Part shown: one piece after another, positions 37,762 through 46,611 of the stretch
How the letters are laid out: each line of letters starts with the position of its first letter
How positions within the stretch are numbered: position 1 is the first letter of the stretch
Origin: Neptuniibacter marinus
GTDB taxonomy: Bacteria > Pseudomonadota > Gammaproteobacteria > Pseudomonadales > Balneatricaceae
Assembly: GCF_001597725.1 (NCBI RefSeq)
Contig: NZ_LUTR01000010.1
Coordinates: forward strand, 1 to 64,000
Length of the DNA stretch: 64,000 nucleotides
Direction of reading: 5' to 3'
Position numbers and translations under genes: made by a program
The notes under the pieces: generated by a model
Seen by the model: the letters and a program-made list of their open reading frames with translations, nothing else
What the model was told of the DNA's origin: nothing
Database searches by the model: none

Positions 37762-37803
37762 AACTTTCCTTCCTTTCTAAATTCTATTAACTAAAAAAAT
37801 CGT

Positions 37804-37998
37804 TTAAATATAAGGCAACATACGACGAACTAGAGCCTTATCAGCAGCATGAATCTGCATCATCGGGCGTAGCTGACGCTTACGCTTAGTCGATTTTTTA
37901 GTCAGAATATGACTAGTGAAGGATTGCTTGTGCTTGAAGCCGTTAGCGGTTTTCTTAAAACGCTTAGCCGCACCACTATTAGATTTCATTTTAGGCAT
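37804..37998 (-). CDS. rpmI: 50S ribosomal protein L35
   Basis: A 64-residue protein starting [20 protein letters not shown], a canonical L35 N-terminus. ATG 37998 is preceded by GGAGATTTTAGTA; the frame extends five codons further to 38013 but those are not conserved. The C-terminus LVRRMLPYI is typical. Confidence 0.97.
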   Translation of the reverse strand: MPKMKSNSGAAKRFKKTANGFKHKQSFTSHILTKKSTKRKRQLRPMMQIHAADKALVRRMLPYI

Positions 37999-38051
37999 TA
38001 CTAAAATCTCCACGCATTCGTTAATTTTTTTTCACTCAGAACAAACGACAA

Positions 38052-38089
38052 AACCCGCAGCTAACTTTTTAACGAGTTAGTCACGGGTT
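38052..38089 (-). promoter_or_regulatory. Hairpin between infC and rpmI, possible L20 leader element or attenuator
   Basis: On the minus strand AACCCG-TGA-CTAAC pairs with GTTAG-CTG-CGGGTT around a ten-base A-rich loop, followed by TTGTCGTTTG. The interrupted stem and weak T-tract suit partial termination or a regulatory fold rather than a full terminator. L20 autoregulates in this region in other bacteria; a role here is inference. Confidence 0.5.
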
Positions 38090-38104
38090 AAGGTAAGTAA
38101 CGAG

Positions 38105-38650
38105 TTACTTTTTCTTCTTCGGAGCTAAGACCATGACCAATTGACGGCCTTCCATCTTAGGACGCTGTTCAACTACGGTTGTCTCTTCCAAATCTTTTTC
38201 GATTCGTTGGAGCAACTGCATGCCCAGTTCCTGATGAGCCATCTCACGGCCACGATAACGTAGTGTTATCTTGGCTTTATCTCCTGCTTCAAGGAAACGT
38301 ATCAGGTTGCGTAGTTTTACCTGATAATCACCCTCTTCCGTATTTGGACGGAATTTTACTTCTTTAATCTGAACCTGGTGCTGTTTCTTCTTGGCTTCAT
38401 TTTTTTGCTTTTTCAGCTCATATAAATGTTTGCCATAATCCATCACCTTACAGACGATAGGATCCGCTTCAGAAATCTTCACCAGATCAAGACCCGCTTC
38501 TTGAGATGCCTCAATAGCGTCTTTAATCGGTACGACGCCTATCTGCGTTCCGTCTGGACCAATCAACCTGCATTCTTTAGTTACTTTAAGCAGGTTCTCA
38601 TTGATCATGGGCTCCTCTCTGCGAGCGCCCCTTTTATTATCACGCCTGAT
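38105..38650 (-). CDS. infC: Translation initiation factor IF-3, starting at a rare ATC codon
   Basis: IF-3 checks start-codon pairing on the 30S subunit. Signatures are [40 protein letters not shown], and the lysine-rich end MVLAPKKKK. An in-frame ATG exists at 38608, but upstream codons read [14 protein letters not shown] without a stop, matching the usual IF-3 N-terminus. AGGAGA lies 8 bases before the ATC at 38650, and no ribosome site of that quality suits a different start. E. coli infC also uses a non-AUG start (AUU) for autoregulation by IF-3, so a start at ATC, giving 181 residues, is likely. thrS ends 31 bases upstream. Confidence 0.93.
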   Translation of the reverse strand: MRRDNKRGARREEPMINENLLKVTKECRLIGPDGTQIGVVPIKDAIEASQEAGLDLVKISEADPIVCKVMDYGKHLYELKKQKNEAKKKQHQVQIKEVKFRPNTEEGDYQVKLRNLIRFLEAGDKAKITLRYRGREMAHQELGMQLLQRIEKDLEETTVVEQRPKMEGRQLVMVLAPKKKK

Positions 38651-38681
38651 AGCTGTATCTCCTGACCATTATTTAGTCTAA

Positions 38682-40598
38682 TTATTCCTGACGACCTTTC
38701 TTGGCGACATCGCTACCAAGAAGGTTTATAAATTCATCTTGAGACATGGAACCAAGGTCTACACCTGTTCTCGTACGTACCGCAACGGTACCTGCCTCAA
38801 CTTCTTTATCGCCTATTACAAGAAGGTAAGGAACCTTCTGTAAAGTACGCTCGCGAATTTTAAAGCCGATCTTCTCATTTCTCAAGTCCGACTCGGCCCT
38901 GAATCCGTTATTTTCAAGATTTTGGACAACTTTTTCACAATATTCTGCTTGTTTGTCCGTAATATTCATCACAACAGCCTGTACAGGCGATAACCATGTC
39001 GGTAATGCACCGGCAAAGTTCTCGATCAGAATACCAATAAATCTTTCAAAAGAGCCCAAAATTGCTCGATGGAGCATGACTGGAGTCTCACGTTCGCCCT
39101 GCTCATTTACAAATTGAGCACCTAAACGACCGGGCATTGAGAAATCTACTTGAATAGTACCACACTGCCAAACACGACCAAGACAATCTTTCAAAGAAAA
39201 TTCAATTTTAGGGCCATAAAAGGCGCCTTCGCCTGGAAGTTCACCCCATTCAAGGCCAGCAGCATCTAATGCATCCGCCAGAGCCTTCTCGGCTTTATCC
39301 CAAACTTCATCTGAACCTACACGCTGTTCTGGGCGTGTAGACAGTTTGTATATAACTTCGGTAAAACCAAAATCATCATATACTTCATCAAGAAATTCGA
39401 TAAAGCGTGCAACTTCTTCTTGAATCGAGTCTTCAGCACAAAAAATATGCGCATCATCTTGCACAAAGCCGCGCACACGCATAATACCGTGTAAGGCACC
39501 TGATGGCTCATTACGGTGACAACAGCCAAACTCAGCCAAACGTAAAGGCAGATCTCGGTACGAGCGCAACCCTTGGTTAAACACTTGAACATGACAAGGG
39601 CAGTTCATTGGCTTAATTGCAAAATCGTGGTTTTCAGAGTGTGTTGTAAACATCTCTTCTGAGAACTTATCCCAGTGACCTGATTTCTCCCACAAGGAGC
39701 GTTCAACCACTTGTGGTGTTTTAATCTCGTTATAACCATGCTGGCGCTGCTTAGTACGCATGTACTGTTCGATCTGCTGATAAAGCGTCCAACCATTTGG
39801 ATGCCAAAACACCATGCCCGGTGCTTCTTCTTGCAGATGGAACATATTAAGCTGTTTACCCAGCTTACGGTGATCACGTTTTTCAGCTTCTTCTAAGCGG
39901 TGCAAGTACGCTTTAAGTGCTTTTTTATCACCCCAAGCAGTACCGTAAATGCGCTGTAGCATTTCATTATTAGAGTCGCCACGCCAGTATGCACCGGCAA
40001 CCTTCATCAATTTGAATGCTTTAATATGACCCGTAGATGGCACGTGTGGGCCACGACAAAGATCAATAAAATCACCTTGAGAGTAGAATGAAAGATCTTC
40101 AGCATCCGGAACAGCCTGTAGCAGCTCTACTTTGTACTTCTCACCCATCTCATCAAACATTTTAGTCGCTTCATCACGACTCATAATTGAACGGGTAACC
40201 GGTAGATTCTGCTTTGTTAGTTCAGCCATTTTCTTTTCGATCTTTTCTAGATCTTCTGGCGTAAACGGGCGTTCGTAAGCAAAGTCGTAATAGAAACCAT
40301 CTTCAATAACAGGCCCGATGGTTACCTGAACACCTGGAAAAAGTGCTTGAACTGCCATTGCCATCAGATGCGCGCAAGAGTGACGAATCACTTCTAAACC
40401 TTCTTCATCACGGGAAGTTATAATCGCGAGGTCTGCATCATCTGCAATGGTAAAAGAAGTATCAACTGGCTGACCATTCACTTTACCAGCAAGGGCAGCT
40501 TTCGCTAAACCTGCACCAATATCAGCAGCAACTTCGAAAACAGTAACCGGATTAGCAAACTCACGTTTGCTACCGTCAGGTAGGGTAATTACAGGCAT
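38682..40598 (-). CDS. thrS: Threonyl-tRNA synthetase
   Basis: A 638-residue class II synthetase. The N-terminal TGS domain ([11 protein letters not shown]) and the editing domain with [17 protein letters not shown] and the YGTAW region lead into the catalytic core: [30 protein letters not shown] (motif 2), DDAHIFC, and [19 protein letters not shown] (motif 3). The C-terminal anticodon-binding domain ends the chain. Length is normal. In E. coli thrS is autoregulated by its leader; the 240 bases upstream here hold weak hairpins but I cannot identify an operator. Confidence 0.97.
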   Translation of the reverse strand: MPVITLPDGSKREFANPVTVFEVAADIGAGLAKAALAGKVNGQPVDTSFTIADDADLAIITSRDEEGLEVIRHSCAHLMAMAVQALFPGVQVTIGPVIEDGFYYDFAYERPFTPEDLEKIEKKMAELTKQNLPVTRSIMSRDEATKMFDEMGEKYKVELLQAVPDAEDLSFYSQGDFIDLCRGPHVPSTGHIKAFKLMKVAGAYWRGDSNNEMLQRIYGTAWGDKKALKAYLHRLEEAEKRDHRKLGKQLNMFHLQEEAPGMVFWHPNGWTLYQQIEQYMRTKQRQHGYNEIKTPQVVERSLWEKSGHWDKFSEEMFTTHSENHDFAIKPMNCPCHVQVFNQGLRSYRDLPLRLAEFGCCHRNEPSGALHGIMRVRGFVQDDAHIFCAEDSIQEEVARFIEFLDEVYDDFGFTEVIYKLSTRPEQRVGSDEVWDKAEKALADALDAAGLEWGELPGEGAFYGPKIEFSLKDCLGRVWQCGTIQVDFSMPGRLGAQFVNEQGERETPVMLHRAILGSFERFIGILIENFAGALPTWLSPVQAVVMNITDKQAEYCEKVVQNLENNGFRAESDLRNEKIGFKIRERTLQKVPYLLVIGDKEVEAGTVAVRTRTGVDLGSMSQDEFINLLGSDVAKKGRQE

Positions 40599-40840
40599 GT
40601 TATTTCCTTAGTTTCAGTGGTGACCCATACGGAAGGCCACATAGAATAATGGTTAAACTCGCATATCATACAAACCAAGTACGCTGCGGCGCGCCATTAT
40701 ATTCTATTGCAGAGCAGGTAGCTATAACGCACTTAAGAAACACTCGACAAGGCATTGCATTTAAGTTTATTCACGAAAAACCCAAACTTATTCGTATTAT
40801 TTAACAACTTACCCTATATCTATGTCGCCTTAATTATTTC

Positions 40841-41311
40841 CTATGTACTGTATGAAAGTACCTTTCTTTGCTTCACTTCAGCAACACGTAACATAAATCC
40901 ATCGATACTCGCCACACCGGCACCATAAACAATAAGCTGAACCAGTAAAATACCCCATATATAGTGAAGATATAGTGCTGCAGGTGCTATTTCGACCAAA
41001 CTAATGACAGCCACATAGTTGACAATAAACAAGCCTAACGCCGTAAACCGTGTAAAAAAGCCTAATACCAACAGCACAGGTAAAACTAGTTCACCAACCG
41101 TGCCTAAATAAGCGGCAAGTTCAAATGGTATCAACGGCACTTGGTACTCCTCTTCAAAGAGAAACAACGTTGTATCCCAATCTTGTACCTTTGTAAGCCC
41201 AGCTAAAAAGAAAATCTTTGCTATATATAATCTTGCTAATAGAGCAACCCAGCTATGGGCGGTAACAATCTTATCTACCTTTGTAAGATAGCCTTGATAA
41301 AATTTACTCAT
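40841..41311 (-). CDS. DoxX family membrane protein at the end of the bufferin operon
   Basis: A 156-residue protein with four hydrophobic segments and the DoxX pattern: ALLARLYIAKIFFLAGLTKV at the N-terminus, ELVLPVLLVLGFFTRF and IWGILLVQLIVYGAG. ATG 41311 (MSKFYQG) is chosen; the frame extends to a GTG at 41323. DoxX proteins often accompany bufferin genes and may supply a redox or membrane step, which is not established. It follows the BufC gene after 65 bases. Confidence 0.88.
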   Translation of the reverse strand: MSKFYQGYLTKVDKIVTAHSWVALLARLYIAKIFFLAGLTKVQDWDTTLFLFEEEYQVPLIPFELAAYLGTVGELVLPVLLVLGFFTRFTALGLFIVNYVAVISLVEIAPAALYLHYIWGILLVQLIVYGAGVASIDGFMLRVAEVKQRKVLSYST

Positions 41312-41376
41312 GATAATAATCACTCTTAAAATCTTTTAAAAAATCAAATTCACAATGGAAACGGACGAGATCTGTT

Positions 41377-42147
41377 TCAACGTAAACCTTCTAACCACTG
41401 TTCTTCAATTGCAACACTTAACCAACCTGATAGATCAAAGGTTACATATTTTTCCAATAACTGGTCTAAACTCAAACCTGCCAACACGTCTATTAACCAA
41501 GCCTGTTCTTGTTCGGTTAATCGCTCTACGCAAGGCACAGCTTCGCGCTGATAAATAACAATACGATGCAGTTCTATAGGTTCCTTTAAAAGCACGGCTA
41601 ATTCATTAGTGTCAATTTGGTTTTCATCTAATTGATGCAACATCCAAATTTCATCCACTGGATAGTGAAAACTCAGAACCTTCAACGTTTTGGATAGTTG
41701 AATAAATACACTCTTCAAATTCTGCTCGGATAAGCGAGCCAGTGAATTAACATTGAGTTCGGTCCCTACGCCTCGAGCGGTTTCATGTAAGAACCACTCA
41801 AATGATGCAATTTCTGCTAAATAAGGGTGCTGATCATACAATTCAGTTGTCATAATTAGTGATGAAAGCTGCTCACCCCAATCAGCCCAATCACCTGAAG
41901 CTGGAAGCTCTATATGCAGTAATTTCCGCGTTAAACCGCTTAATGCCTCACGCCCAATCATTTTATCAATTACGGGGTATTTTAATGATAAGGCTCGAAC
42001 TGCGGTCATCAATAAGTTGTTCTGGTAGATTTTTAAGCCTTTGCTCATCTGATCCTCTTCTTTATTTTCGAGCATTGATTGTTCGGAAAAGATTAGGGCT
42101 ATTAAAGCTTCTTGGCGGCGACATAAAATATCGAGTTCAGATTGCAT
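41377..42147 (-). CDS. BufC-like DUF2063 protein, partner of the MNIO enzyme
   Basis: A 256-residue protein of the DUF2063 (HvfC/BufC) family: an N-terminal helical domain (GLKIYQNNLLMTAVRALSLKYPVIDKMI is its conserved part, about 35-62) with the Y-x-N and YP-V features, followed by a less conserved C-terminal region. In known systems BufC partners the MNIO enzyme BufB, giving substrate precursor recognition. It overlaps the BufB gene by 11 bases, so the two are translationally coupled. Confidence 0.85.
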   Translation of the reverse strand: MQSELDILCRRQEALIALIFSEQSMLENKEEDQMSKGLKIYQNNLLMTAVRALSLKYPVIDKMIGREALSGLTRKLLHIELPASGDWADWGEQLSSLIMTTELYDQHPYLAEIASFEWFLHETARGVGTELNVNSLARLSEQNLKSVFIQLSKTLKVLSFHYPVDEIWMLHQLDENQIDTNELAVLLKEPIELHRIVIYQREAVPCVERLTEQEQAWLIDVLAGLSLDQLLEKYVTFDLSGWLSVAIEEQWLEGLR

Positions 42148-43066
42148 TTAAAAAGCCCTCTTCACTCATCGGTACGTTTTTCATAATGGTTATCCCACTC
42201 ATAATAGAGCGCGCCTTGGTCGCCTGATCTAATAAAACAGGCCAACTTGGCAAGTTATTATCCCATTCAATCAACGTTGTTACCGCCCCAAACTGCTTTA
42301 GTGCCGTGCGGTATAGCGACCAGCACTCATCAGAAACAGGCTGACTATGATCATCAATAATCAGTTCATTCTCAGCAACCGGTGTATAACCTGCTAAATG
42401 AATCTCTCCCACTGCACCAGTAGGTAATTGCTGCAACCACTGTGACGCAGTTTGGAGTGAACTCTCATCACTAAAATTATGCGCGTTCACAATTAAGTTA
42501 TTCAGATCCACCAGCAATCCACATCCTGTGCGATTTACAAGTTCAGTTAAAAACTCTGTTTCGCTCATATTTGAAAACCGAAATTCAACATAAGAAGATA
42601 AGTTTTCAACTAGAATTTTACGCCCTAACACTTGCTGAACTTTATCTACATTTTCAGTCATAACTTGCAGGTTTTGCTGGCTAAACTCTAGAGGCAGAAG
42701 ATCTCCCGCATGTACAGCATTTCCATTAAGGTTACTCCAAGTGAAGCAGGCATGATCAGAGATCAATATCGGGGTAACTTTCTGTGATAAGCGCTTTAAA
42801 CGCTGCAGATAATCTCTGTTTATACCTACAGCCGAGCCTAGCCCCATGGAGGTTGAATGTAAGCTAATGGGATATTGCTGCGCGATATCATCTAAAATCG
42901 CAGGTACAATCCCACCTTCAGCAAAGAAGTTCTCGGCATGCACCTCGACAAAATCAATGGAAGATGACCCAAGCAGCGCTTCCTTATAATGAGGGTGGCG
43001 CAGCCCGACCCCAACCATTGATGAAAGAGTCTCACCTCTAGTATGAGCTGTATTTAAACAGGACAT
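42137..43066 (-). CDS. MNIO enzyme BufB (DUF692), bufferin-maturing oxidase
   Basis: A 309-residue DUF692 protein with a TIM-barrel fold, the multinuclear non-haem iron oxidase family that includes MbnB. Metal ligands expected in the family are visible: H70 (SLHSTSMGLG), H105 (ISDHACFTW), E154 (LVENLSSYV), D187 and H196 (LVDLNNLIVNAHN), H223 (EIHLAGY), H240 and E267. Enzymes of this group oxidise cysteines of a precursor, in bufferins to thiooxazole-type residues that bind copper. GGAGAAAGAAG precedes the ATG. The precursor gene lies 40 bases upstream and the BufC gene overlaps downstream. Confidence 0.9.
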   Translation of the reverse strand: MSCLNTAHTRGETLSSMVGVGLRHPHYKEALLGSSSIDFVEVHAENFFAEGGIVPAILDDIAQQYPISLHSTSMGLGSAVGINRDYLQRLKRLSQKVTPILISDHACFTWSNLNGNAVHAGDLLPLEFSQQNLQVMTENVDKVQQVLGRKILVENLSSYVEFRFSNMSETEFLTELVNRTGCGLLVDLNNLIVNAHNFSDESSLQTASQWLQQLPTGAVGEIHLAGYTPVAENELIIDDHSQPVSDECWSLYRTALKQFGAVTTLIEWDNNLPSWPVLLDQATKARSIMSGITIMKNVPMSEEGFLNAI

Positions 43067-43106
43067 CTTCTTTCTCCTAGTGTTTTACTTTGCAGTAACC
43101 GAACAG

Positions 43107-43388
43107 CTATTTCTGCGCTTGATAGCGCTCTTTCGCTTCAGCCTTTAACATGCCACCCATATCTTCACAGGTACCTTTTGCTACGAGCTTCCATTCACCA
43201 GGATCGTTATCTACCTTTGCTTGACCTGCACACGAGTGCGTCCCAGCCAGATTGCCACAATCATTTTGGCCGGCTAATGCCACGCCGTAACACTTTTCTT
43301 TACCTGCGGCATTAGCTGCAGGAAGGGTTGCTACTGATGCCAGCGCTACGGCTAGCGCTGCAGTGGCTATACGTTGTTTACTGTCCAT
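43107..43388 (-). CDS. BufA-type bufferin precursor (DUF2282)
   Basis: A 93-residue precursor with a signal peptide (about 1-27, ending PAANA) and four cysteines, C33, C44, C53 and C74, in the DUF2282 pattern [29 protein letters not shown]. Bufferins are ribosomal peptides exported to the periplasm, where modified cysteines sequester copper. The four Cys match BufA1-like members, as do the neighbouring BufB and BufC genes. The unusually long signal peptide region of this family is compatible with Sec export after modification. Confidence 0.9.
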   Translation of the reverse strand: MDSKQRIATAALAVALASVATLPAANAAGKEKCYGVALAGQNDCGNLAGTHSCAGQAKVDNDPGEWKLVAKGTCEDMGGMLKAEAKERYQAQK

Positions 43389-43402
43389 AACTTTTCTCCA
43401 CT

Positions 43403-43729
43403 TTATTTAAAGTTAGCTAGATGCTGCTCGGCCATATGGCTAATCTGTTGATAGGCTATAGACCCCATCTGCCGATCCAGCTCTGCGTCTTTACTTAGAA
43501 AAACTAAGGTTGGAACCGCACGAATATTGAACTTATTTGAGAGTTCCGGCTGTTGATCAACATCGACTTTCAATACGCGAAGTTGACCTGCATATTTTTC
43601 AGCAAGCTTTTTCATAATGGGCACCATTTGCTGACAAGGTCCGCACCAATTAGCGCTGAAACAGATCAACGCTAAAGGTTCAGAGTAGTCGTGCCCAGTC
43701 GCTGAAAATGTCAATTCAGACTTAGACAT
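43403..43729 (-). CDS. Thioredoxin-like protein in the bufferin operon
   Basis: A 108-residue cytoplasmic thioredoxin fold with the active site WCGPC (28-32) and the cis-Pro loop VPTLVFL. No signal peptide is present. It lies 14 bases upstream of the BufA start and 6 bases downstream of the YHS gene. Its place suggests that it keeps precursor cysteines reduced before MNIO processing, which is inference. Confidence 0.88.
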   Translation of the reverse strand: MSKSELTFSATGHDYSEPLALICFSANWCGPCQQMVPIMKKLAEKYAGQLRVLKVDVDQQPELSNKFNIRAVPTLVFLSKDAELDRQMGSIAYQQISHMAEQHLANFK

Positions 43730-43735
43730 CAGGAA

Positions 43736-44212
43736 TTAATCTTCTGCGTTTGTGACAGCCACTGAAAGATCTTCAATACCCGCCCAAATACGATCAGCCG
43801 ATTTCACATGGCCCGGTACATCTGTTAACCATTTTTTCTGTACATCTTTATTCAAATTAAGATAAAGCTTACCTTCCTGAATGTAGAACGCCTGAGGATC
43901 CACATCTAACTTTTTATTAAGCGCAACACCCATTGCACAATAACCACCAAACTGTGGTGCATATCGATCAGCATCGGCATTAAACAGGTCGCGATTTTTA
44001 GCACTTGCGAAACGATAAATTGCGCCATCATGTGTAGCCGTATATTTAGCGGAGCCTTCCACAGCTTTATCTTTTGTGAAATATGCAACAGGATCGTAAC
44101 CGTGAATCGCTACATCGTTTGTGCCAATATTCACAGAAGCTGCAAAACTCATGCTGCTTAGTAAAAGCGCACCAGCTGCTGTTGCTAACTTTAGTGTTTT
44201 AGAAACTTTCAT
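43736..44212 (-). CDS. Periplasmic YHS-domain protein, first gene of the bufferin operon
   Basis: A 158-residue protein with a signal peptide (about 1-24, ending SFAAS) and a YHS domain: VAIHGYDPVAYFTKDKAVEG, YRFASAKNRDLFNADADRYA, FGGYCAMGVALNKK. YHS domains are often linked to copper or other soft metals. It opens the operon, so its promoter lies in the 148 bases it shares with the divergent AraC gene. A copper role fits the downstream genes but is inferred. Confidence 0.85.
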   Translation of the reverse strand: MKVSKTLKLATAAGALLLSSMSFAASVNIGTNDVAIHGYDPVAYFTKDKAVEGSAKYTATHDGAIYRFASAKNRDLFNADADRYAPQFGGYCAMGVALNKKLDVDPQAFYIQEGKLYLNLNKDVQKKWLTDVPGHVKSADRIWAGIEDLSVAVTNAED

Positions 44213-44360
44213 ACCTTTTTCCTCATTTAATGGTTAAATAAACAAACTAGACAAAAGAAATCTGTCCCGTTGTTGTTGAGGTATAGATTACGGACAATTA
44301 AGAATGGAAAGGCCTCCATTCATCTGCAAAAAAGCGCCAATCGTCCAAAAGGGGGTGTTC

Positions 44361-45191
44361 ATGGATAAATTAAGTCACTTACTGCAAAACTTAGAGATCA
44401 ATGCGGAAGTTTTTTTTAGTGGCAATTTATGCGGAATTCAACGCTTTGACGATAATGAAGAATCGGGCTTTCTACATTTAGTACAATCGGGATCATTAAC
44501 GCTCAAGACTGAACAAGAACATAGCCTTAAGATGCATGCAGGTTCAGTGATCTTTTTCCCTAATGGAATCAGCCACCAAATCGAAATAGCTAAATCAGAA
44601 GATGCTCAGATGATTTGTGCTGCGATCAAGCTGCCCTCCTCCCAACACAAACAGTTGATTAGTCATCTCCCTAAATTTCTCTATTTTAATAAACTAGAGG
44701 AACAAGAAACCACTGACACAGTCGAGAAAATTTTTATGGAAGGCTTTGCTGAAAAACAAGGGCGTAAAATAATGATTGATCGCCTGTGCGATATTTTTAT
44801 GGTCCAAACATTACGCAAGGTTGTTGAACAAGGGACCATAGAGTTAGGCCTTATTGCAGCGCAATCTCACCCTCAACTTGCCCGTTTGATCGAGGCGATT
44901 CAAAAGCAACCTGAACGAGAGTGGAGTCTTGAAGAGATGGCGGAGTCTGCCGCTATGTCTCGCTCAAAGTTTGCCTTAGTGTTTAAAGAAACCGTCGGGC
45001 AAGCACCCATGGGTTATGTAACCAGCTTACGCATGGCTATGGCAAAAGGCTTACTGCAACAAAATAAACCCGTAAGCCTCATTGCTAACGAAGTAGGCTA
45101 TGAAAACTCTTCCTCTTTAGCCAAAGTATTTAAAAAACATTTTGGAATTACGCCAAAAAAATGGCTGCAAGAACATCTAAAGTCGCGCTAA
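44361..45191 (+). CDS. AraC-family regulator divergent from the bufferin operon
   Basis: A 276-residue regulator with a cupin-like sensor domain (LHLVQSGSLTLKTEQEHSLK and GSVIFFPNGISHQIE) and a C-terminal pair of helix-turn-helices (WSLEEMAESAAMSRSKFALV, then PVSLIANEVGYENSSSLAKV and FKKHFGITPKKW). ATG 44361 (MDKLSHLLQ) follows AAAGGGGGTG; the frame is open back to 44304. The shared 148-base region with the YHS gene makes control of the bufferin operon likely. The ligand is unknown. Confidence 0.88.
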   Translation: MDKLSHLLQNLEINAEVFFSGNLCGIQRFDDNEESGFLHLVQSGSLTLKTEQEHSLKMHAGSVIFFPNGISHQIEIAKSEDAQMICAAIKLPSSQHKQLISHLPKFLYFNKLEEQETTDTVEKIFMEGFAEKQGRKIMIDRLCDIFMVQTLRKVVEQGTIELGLIAAQSHPQLARLIEAIQKQPEREWSLEEMAESAAMSRSKFALVFKETVGQAPMGYVTSLRMAMAKGLLQQNKPVSLIANEVGYENSSSLAKVFKKHFGITPKKWLQEHLKSR

Positions 45192-45220
45192 CAGCTTAAT
45201 AAGGAGTGGGGTTGTAACAA

Positions 45221-45655
45221 TTAAATAAAGTGGAGTCCTCTGTAAAAGGAAGGCGTTACACCGTTATCATTAAGTAGGGCTTTAGAGGTCACCCAGCGAC
45301 CTAAACGCAAAGCGGTATCTTCGGTAAAGGCTGCGTCAACTTATATCTGTCCCTGCTTGGCGTAACCATTACTAACACTAGTTAAGGTGCCAATGCTTTG
45401 GTCATCGTCACTATCATCAAGCTTCACGTTAGCAAAAGCTGACGCACCCAATGTAATCATATCTGTTGCGAGGACCCGCGAGTCAATACGCAAGGCTTGC
45501 GTTAGGATGTTCGATCCGTGTTCCCATCTTTGAAATCACAATAGAATGTTCTCAGGCTCAGGTCCGCTTCCCGCCGCCACACTGACTGTTGCGAATGAAG
45601 TAATGCTTAACATGGCAGCAGCTAGAGGCTAAACCTTTTTTCCGAAATAAGGCAT
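45221..45655 (-). pseudogene. OprD-like outer-membrane porin pseudogene
   Basis: The minus strand from 45655 reads MPYFGKKV, a TAG, then PLAAAMLSITSFATVSVAAG, a signal-peptide-like run. Fragments in other phases follow: CDFKDGNTDRTS, then LRIDSRVLATDMITLGASAF, NVKLDDSDDDQSIGTLTSVS, a TAA after KQGQI, then VDAAFTEDTALRLGRWVTSK and NDNGVTPSFYRGL to TAA at 45221. LRLGRW and the V/L-P-x-S-F-x-G pattern are those of OprD-type porins. At least one internal stop and two frameshifts, and loss of the C-terminal barrel, make it a clear relic. Confidence 0.75.
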
Positions 45656-45849
45656 AGTGTCAGAATCCAACGTTATTTATTATGGGTGGGATACTAAATT
45701 CTAGTAAAGAACCATTGGTTTATTTCGCTATATTGTAATAATTTGCAGTGCATACCATTCGTATCGCGCACTCAAAAAACACCGTTCAAGCTGTCGACTT
45801 ATAATACAAATACATAGTCCCCACGTTACTTAACTATAAGTACCCGTGC

Positions 45850-45884
45850 AAAAAAAAGAGAATCAACATGATTCTCTTTTTTTT
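45850..45884. terminator. Strong bidirectional terminator after lutC
   Basis: Fifteen-base arms AAAAAAAAGAGAATC and GATTCTCTTTTTTTT around the five-base loop AACAT. It lies 40 bases after the lutC stop and would end the lutABC transcript; being symmetric with T-runs on both strands it could also stop plus-strand transcription. The rest of 45656-45924 shows nothing further. Confidence 0.88.
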
Positions 45885-45924
45885 AATGCTTAAACAGAAT
45901 TATCTGTGCTTAAGACTTTTATAC

Positions 45925-46608
45925 CTATTGGTCTTCAATAATGACGATATGTAAAACCTCAGGGCCGTGCGCCCCTTGAATAAGTACACCTTCAATATCC
46001 GTAGTCCCACTCACACCAGAAATAAGACACATATTACGTGGCGTTCCCCCCTTTCTAGCTATCTCACCTGCAATTAGAGCATAGTCATCCATATAAGGGA
46101 GTATTTTCGATTTCGGGATAACAGCAAGAAGATACAAAGGCAAAAAATTAAGAAGAATAGGCATATCCGGCCCAGAATGAACGACAAACGTACCCGTTTC
46201 CGCTATACCATACTCCGCCCAACATAGCCCAACAGTATTATCGTTTTTAATATCGACTTCTGTTGTAATACCCTGCCAATTTAGTGCTTTTAATCGCTCT
46301 ATCTCCTGAACCTTAAGCTCCGCAGGTAAAGCATATTTAGCTAAAAACTGATTAACAGAATCAGGTAACTGATCAAGGGAAGCAATCTTTTCGCAGCTGG
46401 TGCCTATAACTAGACCCGCTTCAATTCTTAGCGTCAATGCTTCAGCTGCATCTTCAGCTAATAGGGCAGGACGTGCAAACTCACTTTCACCTAAAATTTC
46501 AAGCGCTTCATTCTGAATGGTATTTACATCCATTGAAGTAGTGGGTGCTGCGGCTTTGATCGCACTAAAGATATTAGCTCGACTCATTTCACTTTTTTGT
46601 TTATTCAT
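45925..46608 (-). CDS. lutC: LutC, lactate utilization protein (LUD domain)
   Basis: A 227-residue LUD-domain (YkgG-type) protein, third component of the LutABC lactate oxidase complex. Visible pattern: ARPALLAEDAAEALTLRIEA and the C-terminal GVSGTTDIEGVLIQGAHGPE. The complex oxidises L-lactate to pyruvate at the inner membrane. It starts 3 bases after lutB ends and is followed by a strong terminator. The GTSCEKI segment may contribute the bound nucleotide or cluster site, which is uncertain. Confidence 0.9.
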   Translation of the reverse strand: MNKQKSEMSRANIFSAIKAAAPTTSMDVNTIQNEALEILGESEFARPALLAEDAAEALTLRIEAGLVIGTSCEKIASLDQLPDSVNQFLAKYALPAELKVQEIERLKALNWQGITTEVDIKNDNTVGLCWAEYGIAETGTFVVHSGPDMPILLNFLPLYLLAVIPKSKILPYMDDYALIAGEIARKGGTPRNMCLISGVSGTTDIEGVLIQGAHGPEVLHIVIIEDQ

Positions 46609-46611
46609 TAT

